Shown here piece by piece: positions 24,814 to 33,177 of a stretch of DNA of 64,000 bases. The translations under genes and the position numbers were made by a program. Source of the DNA: Bacteroidales bacterium UBA3843 (GTDB lineage: Bacteria; Bacteroidota; Bacteroidia; Bacteroidales; Paludibacteraceae); the NCBI GenBank assembly GCA_002392745.1, contig DGHR01000014.1:257630-321629 (forward strand), given 5' to 3'. The notes beneath the pieces are model-generated. The model searched no databases, was not told the DNA's origin, and saw only the letters and a program-made list of their open reading frames with translations. Position 1 is the first letter of the stretch. Every line of letters begins with the position of its first letter.

Positions 24814-27492
24814 ATGATGAGATTAATCGGGCGTAACATACTTGGAATACTGTCAGCGGCTCTCTGCTGCCTTGTTGTCGTATCCTGCTCCACGCAAAAA
24901 AACACGTGGGCAACACGCTCGTTCCACCAGACAAAGGTCAAGTATAACATCCTCTATAACGGCAATACCGCATATGAAGAAGGCCTCAAGGCTATCCGCG
25001 ATGCCAACGAAGATGACTATAGCCATATCTTGAACCTGTATCCTGTCAGCAATCACAAGGCGGCAGAAGCAAGTGCTTCACAGATGGATAAGACCATTGA
25101 GAAATGCCGTAAGTGTATCAAATTGCATTCTATCAAGACAAAACCGAAACGTGACCCCAAAAGGGCTAACGACCCGAAATACAAACTTTGGTTGAAATCC
25201 GAAGAATTCAATGCCAATATGGACCTGGCTTGGATTCGTTTGGGCGAGGCCGAATTCCATAAAGGAGATTTTCTGGGAGCCGTCAGCACCTTCAATTATA
25301 TTATCCGTCATTATGAAAACGATGCGGATATAATAGCACAATGCCAGCTATGGATTGCTCGTGCTTATGCCGAGATGGGTTGGCAATACGAGGCGGAGGA
25401 TATGCTCAATCGGGTGCAACTGGATGCCTTGAGCAAAAAACACGCTAAGCTGTACTCGGCAGTAAAAGCGGACGTGTTGCTCAAGGGACGTCAGTACCAC
25501 GCGGCTATTCCCTTCGTTAAGATAGCGATTCCATATGAGAAACGCAAGATTTATAGACCGCGTTTTGCTTATGTGTTAGGACAGTTGTACGAACTGGAAG
25601 GCAAGAACAGCGAGGCTGTGAGCGCATACAAGTCCGTGGTTCGCATGGCTCCTCCGAATGAGATGGAGTTTAATGCCCGTATTCGTATTGCAGAGTTGGG
25701 GGGCAAGAACTCGTTGCGCCAGCTCCGTACAATGGCCAGACAGTCAAAATATAAGGACCGGCTGGATATAATATACGGGTCGATGGGAAATATCTACCTC
25801 CGTCAGGGGGATACGATACAGGCATTGGCTATGTATAGAAAAGCCATTGAGGAATCCACCCAGGGAGGTGCGGCGAAAGCGGAAGTACTCGTGCGTGCCG
25901 GTGATTTGTATTTCGACAGGCGCTCGTATGTGGAGGCACAGCCATGTTATCGCGAGGCAGTGACGATTCTTACTGCCGACAATGATGATTTTGCTCGTAT
26001 ACAGCAACGATCGGAAGTGCTGGACGAACTGATTGTGGCTTACCAGCAAGCGCAACTTCAAGACTCCCTGCAACGTCTGAGTACGAAATCGGATGCGGAG
26101 CAACGCGCTGTCGTGGAGAAGATCATTGCTGATTTGATAGCTGCCGAAAAAGCAGATTCGCTGCAACAAGCCCAAGCGGCCCGTGAAGCTGCCCATGGCG
26201 ATGGAGGACCACGTAGTGTTAATACAGCAAACATGCTGGGAGGCGGCGGTGCGCAAAAGGGGGATTGGTATTTCTACAACCCTCAACTGATTAAACAGGG
26301 ACAGCAGGAGTGGCGTCGTCGTTGGGGAAACCGTACCCTGGAGGACAACTGGCGCCGGCAGAACAAGCAGGTAATGGCAGCGTCTCCGGAGGATTATAAT
26401 CCCGGTGAAGAGGATTCTGTCGGTTTGGCGGCAAACGACTCAGTCATAACCCGGCAGGTCATCGAGACGGATACGCACAAACCGGAATATTATCTCCAGC
26501 AAATACCTCGGACCCCCGAGGAGTTGGCCGCTAGTGATAGTTTGTGGCGTGAGGCAATGGTGAGTCTGGTTTTTGTATATCGTGACCGTCTGGGGGACGA
26601 CCCCGCAGCTTTAGAGGCTTTACAGCAATTGGAGCAGCGTGTGCCGGGGCATCCATCCCTGTTGGATGTATATTATAGCTATTATCTATTGTCATTGCGT
26701 CATGAGCAATTGGAACAAGCAGCCGAGTGGCGCGACAAAATCATGCGTTATTATCCGTCTTCTACCCAAGCACAGATAGTGAGCCAGCCTGATTATTTCA
26801 ATCGTCTCCGCCGTATGGCGCAGGAGCAGGATTCGTTATATGCGGCTACGTATACATATTATACAAAGGGTGAGTATGCCCGTGTGAAAGCCAACAAACA
26901 ATATGCCCAATCCGAATATCCGCTGAGCCCGCTCATGCCAAGGTTCTTGTTTCTCAATGCGATAGCAACTGCCCGTACAGAGGGACAAGAGGCCTTTGTC
27001 ACTGAATTGCAAGATATGGTCGCGCGTTATCCCGATACGGAATTGGGGGCAATGGCAAAGGATATGTTGGCTATGATGGGACAAGGAATGGAAAGCCGGA
27101 CAGGAGGAGCTGCAACCTCATTGGCTGACTTGAGAGGACAGACTGACAATACGGAGACAGACACCGTCGCTTCTTCCATTCAATGGAGTGAAGACCGTAA
27201 TCAACCCAGTGTCGTTCTCTTGAGATTGAAAACCCGGGAAGAGCAACCATTGAACGATTTGCTGTACGAGGTGGCATTGTTCAATTTCTCGCAATTCTTG
27301 ATTCGCGACTTCGACTTGCAGAAAATACCGGTACTGGGTACTGGTAGTGCCTTGCGTATCAGTGGGTTCCAGAATATGGATGAGGCGGAGTGGTGGATAG
27401 GTTTGCTCCGACAAAATGCCGATATGCAGGCAATACTTACCGAGGTGGAAATTATGCCGGTGGCAGAAGTGAACGTGCCTTTGGTGCAATAA
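24814..27492 (+). CDS. porW: Type IX secretion system TPR lipoprotein, PorW/SprE-like
   Basis: 892 residues. A lipoprotein signal ends VVVSC followed by STQKNTW, and the mature start TRSFHQTKVKYNILYNGNTA is typical of PorW/SprE. The body consists of tetratricopeptide-type helices (for example near residues 145-175, 245-280 and 315-350), a charged Gln/Ala-rich linker around 420-480, and a C-terminal region ending in RISGFQNMDEAEWW. SprE/PorW is needed for T9SS secretion and is thought to link the trans-envelope complex to the outer-membrane translocon. Its place directly after T9SS cargo genes supports the assignment. The start could also be the second Met (24817). Confidence 0.8.
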   Translation: MMRLIGRNILGILSAALCCLVVVSCSTQKNTWATRSFHQTKVKYNILYNGNTAYEEGLKAIRDANEDDYSHILNLYPVSNHKAAEASASQMDKTIEKCRKCIKLHSIKTKPKRDPKRANDPKYKLWLKSEEFNANMDLAWIRLGEAEFHKGDFLGAVSTFNYIIRHYENDADIIAQCQLWIARAYAEMGWQYEAEDMLNRVQLDALSKKHAKLYSAVKADVLLKGRQYHAAIPFVKIAIPYEKRKIYRPRFAYVLGQLYELEGKNSEAVSAYKSVVRMAPPNEMEFNARIRIAELGGKNSLRQLRTMARQSKYKDRLDIIYGSMGNIYLRQGDTIQALAMYRKAIEESTQGGAAKAEVLVRAGDLYFDRRSYVEAQPCYREAVTILTADNDDFARIQQRSEVLDELIVAYQQAQLQDSLQRLSTKSDAEQRAVVEKIIADLIAAEKADSLQQAQAAREAAHGDGGPRSVNTANMLGGGGAQKGDWYFYNPQLIKQGQQEWRRRWGNRTLEDNWRRQNKQVMAASPEDYNPGEEDSVGLAANDSVITRQVIETDTHKPEYYLQQIPRTPEELAASDSLWREAMVSLVFVYRDRLGDDPAALEALQQLEQRVPGHPSLLDVYYSYYLLSLRHEQLEQAAEWRDKIMRYYPSSTQAQIVSQPDYFNRLRRMAQEQDSLYAATYTYYTKGEYARVKANKQYAQSEYPLSPLMPRFLFLNAIATARTEGQEAFVTELQDMVARYPDTELGAMAKDMLAMMGQGMESRTGGAATSLADLRGQTDNTETDTVASSIQWSEDRNQPSVVLLRLKTREEQPLNDLLYEVALFNFSQFLIRDFDLQKIPVLGTGSALRISGFQNMDEAEWWIGLLRQNADMQAILTEVEIMPVAEVNVPLVQ

Positions 27493-27493
27493 A

Positions 27494-27520
27494 AAAAGGA
27501 TGGCGGTTAACCATCCTTTT
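27494..27520. terminator. Bidirectional terminator after porW and tRNA-Pro
   Basis: Stem AAAGGATGG-CGGTTAA-CCATCCTTT with A-run before and T-run after; it can end transcripts on either strand. Confidence 0.75.
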
Positions 27521-27521
27521 G

Positions 27522-27595
27522 TCGGGGAGACGTGATTCGAACACGCGACCTCCGGTCCCCCAGACCGTTGCGCTACCGGGCTGCGCCACTCCCCG
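27522..27595 (-). tRNA. tRNA-Pro (anticodon GGG)
   Basis: The 74-nt minus-strand sequence folds into a cloverleaf: acceptor CGGGGAG/CTCCCCG plus discriminator A, D-loop with AGCCCGGTAGCGC, anticodon loop CTGGGGG giving GGG, and T-loop GTTCGAATC. The distal pair of the anticodon stem is an A-G mismatch. CCA is not encoded. It decodes CCC/CCT proline codons. Confidence 0.93.
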
Positions 27596-27621
27596 AACAC
27601 TCTCTTTTACGAAAGCGGCTG

Positions 27622-27653
27622 CAAAATTACTGCTTTTTTTTGATATGTGCAAA
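27622..27653 (-). promoter_or_regulatory. Promoter of tRNA-Pro
   Basis: On the minus strand TTTG, 20 bases, TAATTTTG, ending about 27 bases before the tRNA. Confidence 0.7.
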
Positions 27654-27668
27654 TTTAAAGACAAATAA

Positions 27669-29018
27669 ATGCAAAAAAAATTCTATATTGAGACCTATGG
27701 CTGCCAAATGAATGTGGCGGATAGCGAGGTTGTGGCTGCTATCATGCAGACTACGGATGCTCAGATGACAGATAAATGGGAGGAAGCGGATATTATATTG
27801 CTCAATACGTGTTCTATCCGTGACAATGCAGAGCAGAAAGTGGGGGCTAGATTGCGCGAACTCAAGTCTCGTTCTGCCCAGAGCCGGTCGGAGGTTGTAA
27901 GAGCAGGACGTAGAGTCATATTAGGCGTTATCGGCTGTATGGCAGAGCGTATCGGTCAGGACTTGATCAACGATTACGGAGTGGATTTTGTAGCGGGGCC
28001 GGATGCCTATTTGGATATCCCTAATCTGCTGGCACAGTGTGAGAACGGCCATAAAGCGATGAATGTTGAACTGAGTACCACCGAAACATACCGTCAGATT
28101 ATTCCGGCCCGTATCGGTCGCTCTATCAGCGGCTTTGTCAGCATCATGCGCGGCTGCAATAATTTCTGTTCGTATTGCGTGGTCCCTTACACTCGTGGTC
28201 GCGAACGAAGCCGTGATGTGGACTCCATACTCAGCGAGGTCCGCGATTTGCAACAGCGCGGCTATAAGGAAGTAACGCTTCTGGGACAGAATGTCAATTC
28301 CTATTGTTTTGAGCGAAAGGACGGTACCAAGGTGGATTTTGCAGATTTACTGGAGATAGTGGCGGATACCGTGCCCGATATGCGCATCCGGTTTACCACC
28401 AGTCATCCTAAAGACATGTCGGACAAAACACTGGAGGCCATCAGTCGGCATGCGAATTTGTGCAAGTTTATACACTTGGCAGTCCAGTCCGGTTCTAATC
28501 ACATTCTCAAACTCATGAACCGAAAATATACGCGCGAATGGTATCTTGAACGTATCGCCGCTATTCGCCGTATATTACCCGGAGCAGCTATCAGCACGGA
28601 TATCTTCTGCGGTTTTCACGATGAAACACTTGAAGACCATGCGCAGACACTGAGTTTGATGCGAGAAGTGGGATTTGATACAGCATTCATGTTCAAATAT
28701 TCTGAGCGTCCGGGCACTTATGCCCAGAAACACTTGCCCGACAATATCCCTGAGGAGGAAAAGGTGCGCAGACTCAATGAGATTATTGCTTTGCAAAATC
28801 AATTGTCTTTGGAATCTAACCGCCGCGAACTGGGCAAAACGGTAGAAGTGTTGGTTGAGGGATTCTCAAAGCGGAGCCGCGAAGATATGTACGGACGTAC
28901 GGATACATACAAGACCGTCGTCTTTCCGCGTACGAACCAGAAGATTGGGGAACTGGTGAGGGTGACAATTATGGAAGCCTCTGCAGCCACTTTAAGGGGG
29001 GAAATTGTTGAAATTTAG
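27669..29018 (+). CDS. miaB: tRNA-2-methylthio-N6-isopentenyladenosine synthase
   Basis: 449 residues. This radical-SAM methylthiotransferase adds the 2-methylthio group to i6A37 of tRNAs reading UNN codons. The N-terminal UPF0004 domain carries the cluster cysteines in YGCQMNVADS, LNTCSIRDNA and GVIGCMAERI. The radical-SAM motif is MRGCNNFCSYCVVPYTRG near residue 160. A TRAM domain forms the last 65 residues (LGKTVEVLVEGFSKRS). Family length is normal. No good promoter is seen directly upstream; the minus-strand tRNA-Pro promoter occupies the spacer. Confidence 0.96.
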   Translation: MQKKFYIETYGCQMNVADSEVVAAIMQTTDAQMTDKWEEADIILLNTCSIRDNAEQKVGARLRELKSRSAQSRSEVVRAGRRVILGVIGCMAERIGQDLINDYGVDFVAGPDAYLDIPNLLAQCENGHKAMNVELSTTETYRQIIPARIGRSISGFVSIMRGCNNFCSYCVVPYTRGRERSRDVDSILSEVRDLQQRGYKEVTLLGQNVNSYCFERKDGTKVDFADLLEIVADTVPDMRIRFTTSHPKDMSDKTLEAISRHANLCKFIHLAVQSGSNHILKLMNRKYTREWYLERIAAIRRILPGAAISTDIFCGFHDETLEDHAQTLSLMREVGFDTAFMFKYSERPGTYAQKHLPDNIPEEEKVRRLNEIIALQNQLSLESNRRELGKTVEVLVEGFSKRSREDMYGRTDTYKTVVFPRTNQKIGELVRVTIMEASAATLRGEIVEI

Positions 29019-29046
29019 GGAAAAAGTGCATTTTTTTTGCCAAAAA

Positions 29047-29078
29047 TTTGGCTATGTCAAATAAAAGTAGTACTTTTG
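29047..29078 (+). promoter_or_regulatory. Promoter of the greA transcript
   Basis: TTTG at 29047-29050, 20 bases, TACTTTTG at 29071-29078. It starts a leader of about 230 nt to the small ORF and 350 nt to greA, which contains the 49-bp hairpin repeats. Confidence 0.75.
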
Positions 29079-29145
29079 CACTGAAAACAAATAAATTTTC
29101 ATAGTTAAGGTTTAGGTTTAATGGCAATAGGAGGCTGTGAAGTTT

Positions 29146-29300
29146 CCTATTGTTTTTGAACAAAGTTCTAAAAGAATAGGTCATACAATACGTGCCTATT
29201 GTTTTTGAACAAAGTTCTAAAAGAATAGGTCATACAATACGTGCCTGTTGTTTTTGAACAAAGTTCTTCAAAAATAGGTCGGCATGGCCTATTGTTTTTT
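29146..29300 (+). repeat. 49-bp tandem repeat forming hairpins in the greA leader
   Basis: Two identical units begin at 29146 and 29195 (CCTATTGTTTTTGAAC), and a diverged third begins at 29244. In each unit that 16-base arm pairs, with two mismatches, with GTTCTAAAAGAATAGG across an AAA loop. A further AATAGG/CCTATT stem followed by a T-run closes the array near 29300. Confidence 0.85.
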
Positions 29301-29311
29301 GGGAAAAAGAT

Positions 29312-29419
29312 ATGGAAGAAAAAACAGACAAACAGCGTGTTCCAACTCCTGATTGGACGGATATGGATGAGGTTCGCAAAGCAATCATTGCGAACGAAAT
29401 TATTAATCGAAAATATTAA
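29312..29419 (+). CDS. Conserved-looking 35-residue protein upstream of greA
   Basis: ATG at 29312 to TAA at 29419. The peptide is strongly charged, begins MEEKTDKQRVPTPDW and ends EVRKAIIANEIINRKY. It lies between the hairpin repeats and greA, 14 bases before greA, on the same transcript. The ending resembles short Bacteroidota peptides that I recall with an (A/S)EI(L/F/I)NRKY tail, but I cannot verify this. Function unknown; possibly a regulatory microprotein or leader peptide. Confidence 0.6.
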   Translation: MEEKTDKQRVPTPDWTDMDEVRKAIIANEIINRKY

Positions 29420-29433
29420 ATTCAACTTATATT

Positions 29434-29904
29434 ATGGCAGTAACATATATGACCGAAGAGGGTCTGCAGAAACTGAAAGATGAACTCCTGCACTTGGAGA
29501 CAGTTGAGCGCCCGCGTGTGATTGCAGCTATCGCCGAAGCACGCGACAAAGGAGATTTGAGCGAGAATGCCGAGTACGATGCGGCTAAAGAAGAGCAAGG
29601 CATCCTGGAAAGCAAAATCGCCCATATAAAGGCAAAATTGATGGAAGCTCGCGTATTGGATACTGCAGATATCAAGACGGATGAAGTGCAGATTCTGACT
29701 AAAGTGCGTGTGCGAATTCTCAAAACCGGTACTGAAAAGACATACCAACTTGTAACGGAGGGAGAGGCTAATTCGTTAGAAGGAAAAATTTCTGTTACCA
29801 CTCCTATCGCTAAAGGATTGATGGGTAAGAAAGTTGGTGAGATTGCACAGGTTCAGGTACCAGCCGGATTGATGGAGTTTCAAATACTGGAGATTAGTTT
29901 ATGA
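29434..29904 (+). CDS. greA: Transcription elongation factor GreA
   Basis: 156 residues. It rescues backtracked RNA polymerase by stimulating transcript cleavage. An N-terminal coiled coil (EEGLQKLKDELLHLETVERP and following residues) carries the acidic tip motif DLSENAEYDAAKEEQ, followed by the FKBP-like C-terminal domain (GEANSLEGKISVTTPIAKGL). It overlaps the HIT gene by four bases (ATGA), so translation is coupled. Its leader is unusually structured. Confidence 0.96.
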   Translation: MAVTYMTEEGLQKLKDELLHLETVERPRVIAAIAEARDKGDLSENAEYDAAKEEQGILESKIAHIKAKLMEARVLDTADIKTDEVQILTKVRVRILKTGTEKTYQLVTEGEANSLEGKISVTTPIAKGLMGKKVGEIAQVQVPAGLMEFQILEISL

Positions 29905-30308
29905 CACTCTTTACACGTATTATAAAGGGCGAAATCCCAAGTTACAAAGTGGCAGAGGATGACAAGAATTATGCTTTCTTGGACATCAATCCTCTGGTGA
30001 AAGGACATACACTTGTGGTTCCTAAATTGGCGGAGCCGGAAGCGGATTACATCTTTGACCTGACAGATGAGCAATTACAGAGTTTGATGTTGTTCGCCAA
30101 GAGAGTGGCGCGTGGCATCAAAGCAGCTACCGGTTGCAAAAGAGTAGGTGTCGCTGTTCTCGGCATGGAGGTCAACCACGTGCACGTGCATCTTGTACCA
30201 ATGAATACGGAGAAAGATATGTTGTTCTCCAATCCCAAACTTAACCTTCCTGCCGAGGAAATGGCATTCATTGCCAACTCGATTGCAGAAGCTATAGACA
30301 AAGCGTAA
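29901..30308 (+). CDS. HIT family (histidine triad) nucleotide hydrolase
   Basis: 135 residues; member of the HinT/Fhit-type nucleoside phosphoramidate or dinucleotide hydrolases. It begins TLFTRIIKGEIPSYKVAED and carries the catalytic triad as HVHVHLVP near residue 95. Overlaps greA by four bases; 44 bases precede parE. Confidence 0.93.
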   Translation: MTLFTRIIKGEIPSYKVAEDDKNYAFLDINPLVKGHTLVVPKLAEPEADYIFDLTDEQLQSLMLFAKRVARGIKAATGCKRVGVAVLGMEVNHVHVHLVPMNTEKDMLFSNPKLNLPAEEMAFIANSIAEAIDKA

Positions 30309-30352
30309 AGAAGTTCCCCGACATCATACATCCACACACACGTCCCACTTCC

Positions 30353-32272
30353 ATGGCTGAAGACTTACATATCCAACAATCTTCCGTTGCATACGGAGAT
30401 GAGAATATTATTCACCTCGACGATATGGAGCATATCCGTCGCCGCCCGGGTATGTATATTGGGAAACTGGGTGACGGTAGCCATAGTGATGATGGTATCT
30501 ATGTGCTTATCAAGGAGTCGATTGACAACTCAATCGATGAGTTTCGCATGGGCGAAGGTAAGGTGATAGAGGTCGATGTGCAGGACGGCCATGTAAGGGT
30601 GCGCGACTATGGCCGCGGTATACCGTTGGGCAAACTGGTTGAAGTGGTATCCATGCTGAACACGGGTGGAAAATACGACAGCAAGGCTTTCAAGAAGTCC
30701 GTTGGTCTAAATGGTGTCGGAACAAAAGCAGTCAATGCGTTGTCGTCTTTTTTCGCGGTCCAGTCCTTTCGTGAAGGAAAGACACGCCGGGCTGAGTTTT
30801 CACAAGGAAAACTGACTTCTGACACGGGGATTCTTGATTATAGCGGAACAGAAAAGCGGGGGACCATCATTGAGTTTGTCCCTGATAACAGCAAAGGACT
30901 TTTCGAAAATTACAAGTTCCGTGATGACTATATTGAGGAATTACTCCGCAATTATGCTTACCTCAATACTGGGCTTACGCTGATATATAACGGTCATAAG
31001 TACACTTCTCGTAATGGCTTGCTTGATTTGCTTACGGAAAACATGACCGTTGAGCCCCTCTATCCGATTATTCATCTCAAGGGAGAGGATATCGAGATTG
31101 CACTCACACACACCGACCAAAATAGTGATGAGTATTACTCCTTTGTCAATGGTCAGCACACTATTCAGGGCGGTACACACCAGACTGCCTATCGCGAGGC
31201 AATAGGACGTACCATTAAAGAGTTCTTCAACAAGAACCAAGACTTGGCTGATATTCGCAACGGCGTAGTGGGGGCAATAGCTATTAATGTGGAGGAGCCT
31301 GTCTTCGAAAGCCAAACCAAGGTAAAACTGGGTTCAAAAGACATGAGCCCGTCCGGAGGGGTCTCTGTCAATAAGTTTGTCAATGATTTTGTCAAACAGC
31401 AACTCGATAACTTCTTGCATAAGCATCCCGAGATAACCGAGGTAATGCTTCAAAAAATTCAGGATTCCGAGAAGGAACGCAAGGCGATTGCCGGTGTCAC
31501 AAAAGCGGCGCGGGAGCGTGCAAAAAAGAATCTGGTAAACAACCCTAAACTGCGTGACTGCCAAATTCATCTCAACGATACCAAACCTGTCAAATCAGCC
31601 AAGGATGCAGATGACGACTTGCGTTTGGAAAGTTGTATTTTTATTACAGAGGGACTTTCTGCTTCCGGATCTATTACCAAGAGCAGGGACGTACGTACAC
31701 AGGCTGTGTTTTCACTCCGCGGAAAACCGCTTAACTCTTACGGACTCAGCAAATCCGTAGTTTACGAAAATGAAGAATTCAATTGTTTGCAGTCAGCACT
31801 GAACATAGAGGACGGACTTGATGAACTGCGATATAATAAAGTCATCATTGCTACCGACGCCGATGTGGATGGTATGCATATTCGTCTGCTGATGCTCACG
31901 TTCTTCTTGCAGTTCTTCCCTGACCTTGTGAAAAAGGGACACGTTTATATTCTTCAGACACCTCTCTTCCGTGTCAAAGATAAAACCCAGACTCGCTATT
32001 GCTATAGTGAGGAAGAACGGTTGGCTGCAATCAACGAGATAAAGAACCCTGAGATTACACGATTCAAAGGATTAGGTGAGATATCACCGGATGAGTTCAA
32101 AGGGTTTATAGGTGCTGGGATACGTTTGGACCAGGTAATGTTGCGCAAGGAAGACAAAGTAAGCGAGTTGCTCAATTATTATATGGGTAAAAACACCACC
32201 GAACGCCAGCAGTTCATTATCGACAACTTGGTTGTGGAGGAGGACGCTGTTGAGGGGGAAATGGAGGAATAG
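30353..32272 (+). CDS. parE: DNA topoisomerase IV subunit B
   Basis: 639 residues. It is the ATPase and Toprim subunit of topoisomerase IV, which decatenates chromosomes. GHKL motifs are ESIDNSIDEF, DYGRGIP and GLNGVGTKAVNAL; Toprim motifs are FITEGLSASG and ATDADVDGMH; the C-terminus IIDNLVVEEDA matches Bacteroidales ParE. The usual EGDSA box reads EGLSA: E433 is kept but the Asp is Leu, which should be checked for a sequencing change. The short length favours ParE over GyrB. No parC follows; the next gene is a small membrane protein four bases downstream. Confidence 0.92.
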   Translation: MAEDLHIQQSSVAYGDENIIHLDDMEHIRRRPGMYIGKLGDGSHSDDGIYVLIKESIDNSIDEFRMGEGKVIEVDVQDGHVRVRDYGRGIPLGKLVEVVSMLNTGGKYDSKAFKKSVGLNGVGTKAVNALSSFFAVQSFREGKTRRAEFSQGKLTSDTGILDYSGTEKRGTIIEFVPDNSKGLFENYKFRDDYIEELLRNYAYLNTGLTLIYNGHKYTSRNGLLDLLTENMTVEPLYPIIHLKGEDIEIALTHTDQNSDEYYSFVNGQHTIQGGTHQTAYREAIGRTIKEFFNKNQDLADIRNGVVGAIAINVEEPVFESQTKVKLGSKDMSPSGGVSVNKFVNDFVKQQLDNFLHKHPEITEVMLQKIQDSEKERKAIAGVTKAARERAKKNLVNNPKLRDCQIHLNDTKPVKSAKDADDDLRLESCIFITEGLSASGSITKSRDVRTQAVFSLRGKPLNSYGLSKSVVYENEEFNCLQSALNIEDGLDELRYNKVIIATDADVDGMHIRLLMLTFFLQFFPDLVKKGHVYILQTPLFRVKDKTQTRYCYSEEERLAAINEIKNPEITRFKGLGEISPDEFKGFIGAGIRLDQVMLRKEDKVSELLNYYMGKNTTERQQFIIDNLVVEEDAVEGEMEE

Positions 32273-32275
32273 GGT

Positions 32276-32482
32276 ATGAAAGCACTGATTGCCTTCGCTA
32301 TTATGGCGGTTGTAGTTCTTACGTTGATTGAAGTCAACGAACGGATGAAAGCCGGAAAACAGAAAAATCAGCCCTCAAAAACTCCCCAAGACGATTCCTG
32401 TATTGAGACTTGCGCGGAATGTGGCTTGCTTTCGGTTTGTGACAAGGAAGCGAAGAACTCAAAAAAAACATCTGTCAAATAA
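32276..32482 (+). CDS. Small single-span membrane protein with C-terminal cysteine cluster
   Basis: 68 residues. One N-terminal transmembrane helix (LIAFAIMAVVVLTLIEV), a basic Lys/Gln linker and a tail with four cysteines (SCIETCAECGLLSVCDKE). The CxxxCxxCxxxxxC spacing suggests metal or cluster binding or a disulfide pair; I do not know the function. It follows parE by three bases and ends five bases from the convergent DUF5715 gene. Confidence 0.65.
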   Translation: MKALIAFAIMAVVVLTLIEVNERMKAGKQKNQPSKTPQDDSCIETCAECGLLSVCDKEAKNSKKTSVK

Positions 32483-32487
32483 ATTAC

Positions 32488-33177
32488 CTATTCTCGCACG
32501 GTAATATGGAAGCAGGATTGTTTCCATTCGTATTTGACATATATTTTACCTGCCCGTTGATGATTGAGTAATACTTGCCCCAAGACTAATTTGAGGTTGT
32601 CCTCGTGCATGTATTCACGCGTATGCGTTACCTTATGATAACGCATATACGCGAGGTCAAAAGTTGTTCCGTAACAATGGCAACTCTGTGTCACAGAGTT
32701 GATGTTTCCGCTGCGTTGCAGATACTTGATATCTTCCTCTGTACGTAATACGGAGGTTACATAGAACTGATAGTGCGGTAAACTATTACGCGCCAATATA
32801 TCTGCCCATTCGGCACCGATGGCGTCCAGTTCACGTGCGGCCGAGGGAATCAGATAAGGCACAGAGTGTGTCAGGCTGTCAACAATATAGTTGTCATTGC
32901 TGCTGATCTCTACCAATTGTCTCCGCATGTTTGCAGCGTCTTTTCTGTCTTTGGGCGGACGGGGAAGACCTATGCGTGAAGCTACTGCATGCTGTTTGGA
33001 TTGCAGGTCATTGAACTTCAACTTATAGCTGAATGTGCGTCCGGGGTACCAGACGAGGCTGTCTTCCGTTATCTCGTCCTCTTCCGCTGTGTTGTTACTG
33101 CAGCCGGCGCAGCTTGTTAGTAGAGCCGCGCTGACCAGCAATAGCACTCCTATTTTAAATCGACCACTCAAACCCAT
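32488..33177 (-). CDS. DUF5715 lipoprotein, M15-like zinc peptidase fold
   Basis: 229 residues. A lipoprotein signal ends LLTSC near residue 23. The segment SCHCYGTTFDLAY matches the SxHxxGxxxD zinc-binding pattern of M15/clan MD D,D- or L,D-carboxypeptidases, and FHITV near the C-terminus could supply the second His. Together with PYLIPSAARELDAIGAEW this fits DUF5715. A role in cleaving peptidoglycan peptides in the periplasm is inferred. The start at 33177 overlaps cysS by 23 bases; the basic SGRFK lead supports it. Confidence 0.8.
   Translation of the reverse strand: MGLSGRFKIGVLLLVSAALLTSCAGCSNNTAEEDEITEDSLVWYPGRTFSYKLKFNDLQSKQHAVASRIGLPRPPKDRKDAANMRRQLVEISSNDNYIVDSLTHSVPYLIPSAARELDAIGAEWADILARNSLPHYQFYVTSVLRTEEDIKYLQRSGNINSVTQSCHCYGTTFDLAYMRYHKVTHTREYMHEDNLKLVLGQVLLNHQRAGKIYVKYEWKQSCFHITVRE

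Noticed and set aside
30353..32272. GyrB as the identity of the topoisomerase subunit
   Set aside because: The length and the sequence around KESIDNSIDEF and the C-terminus fit Bacteroidales ParE better.
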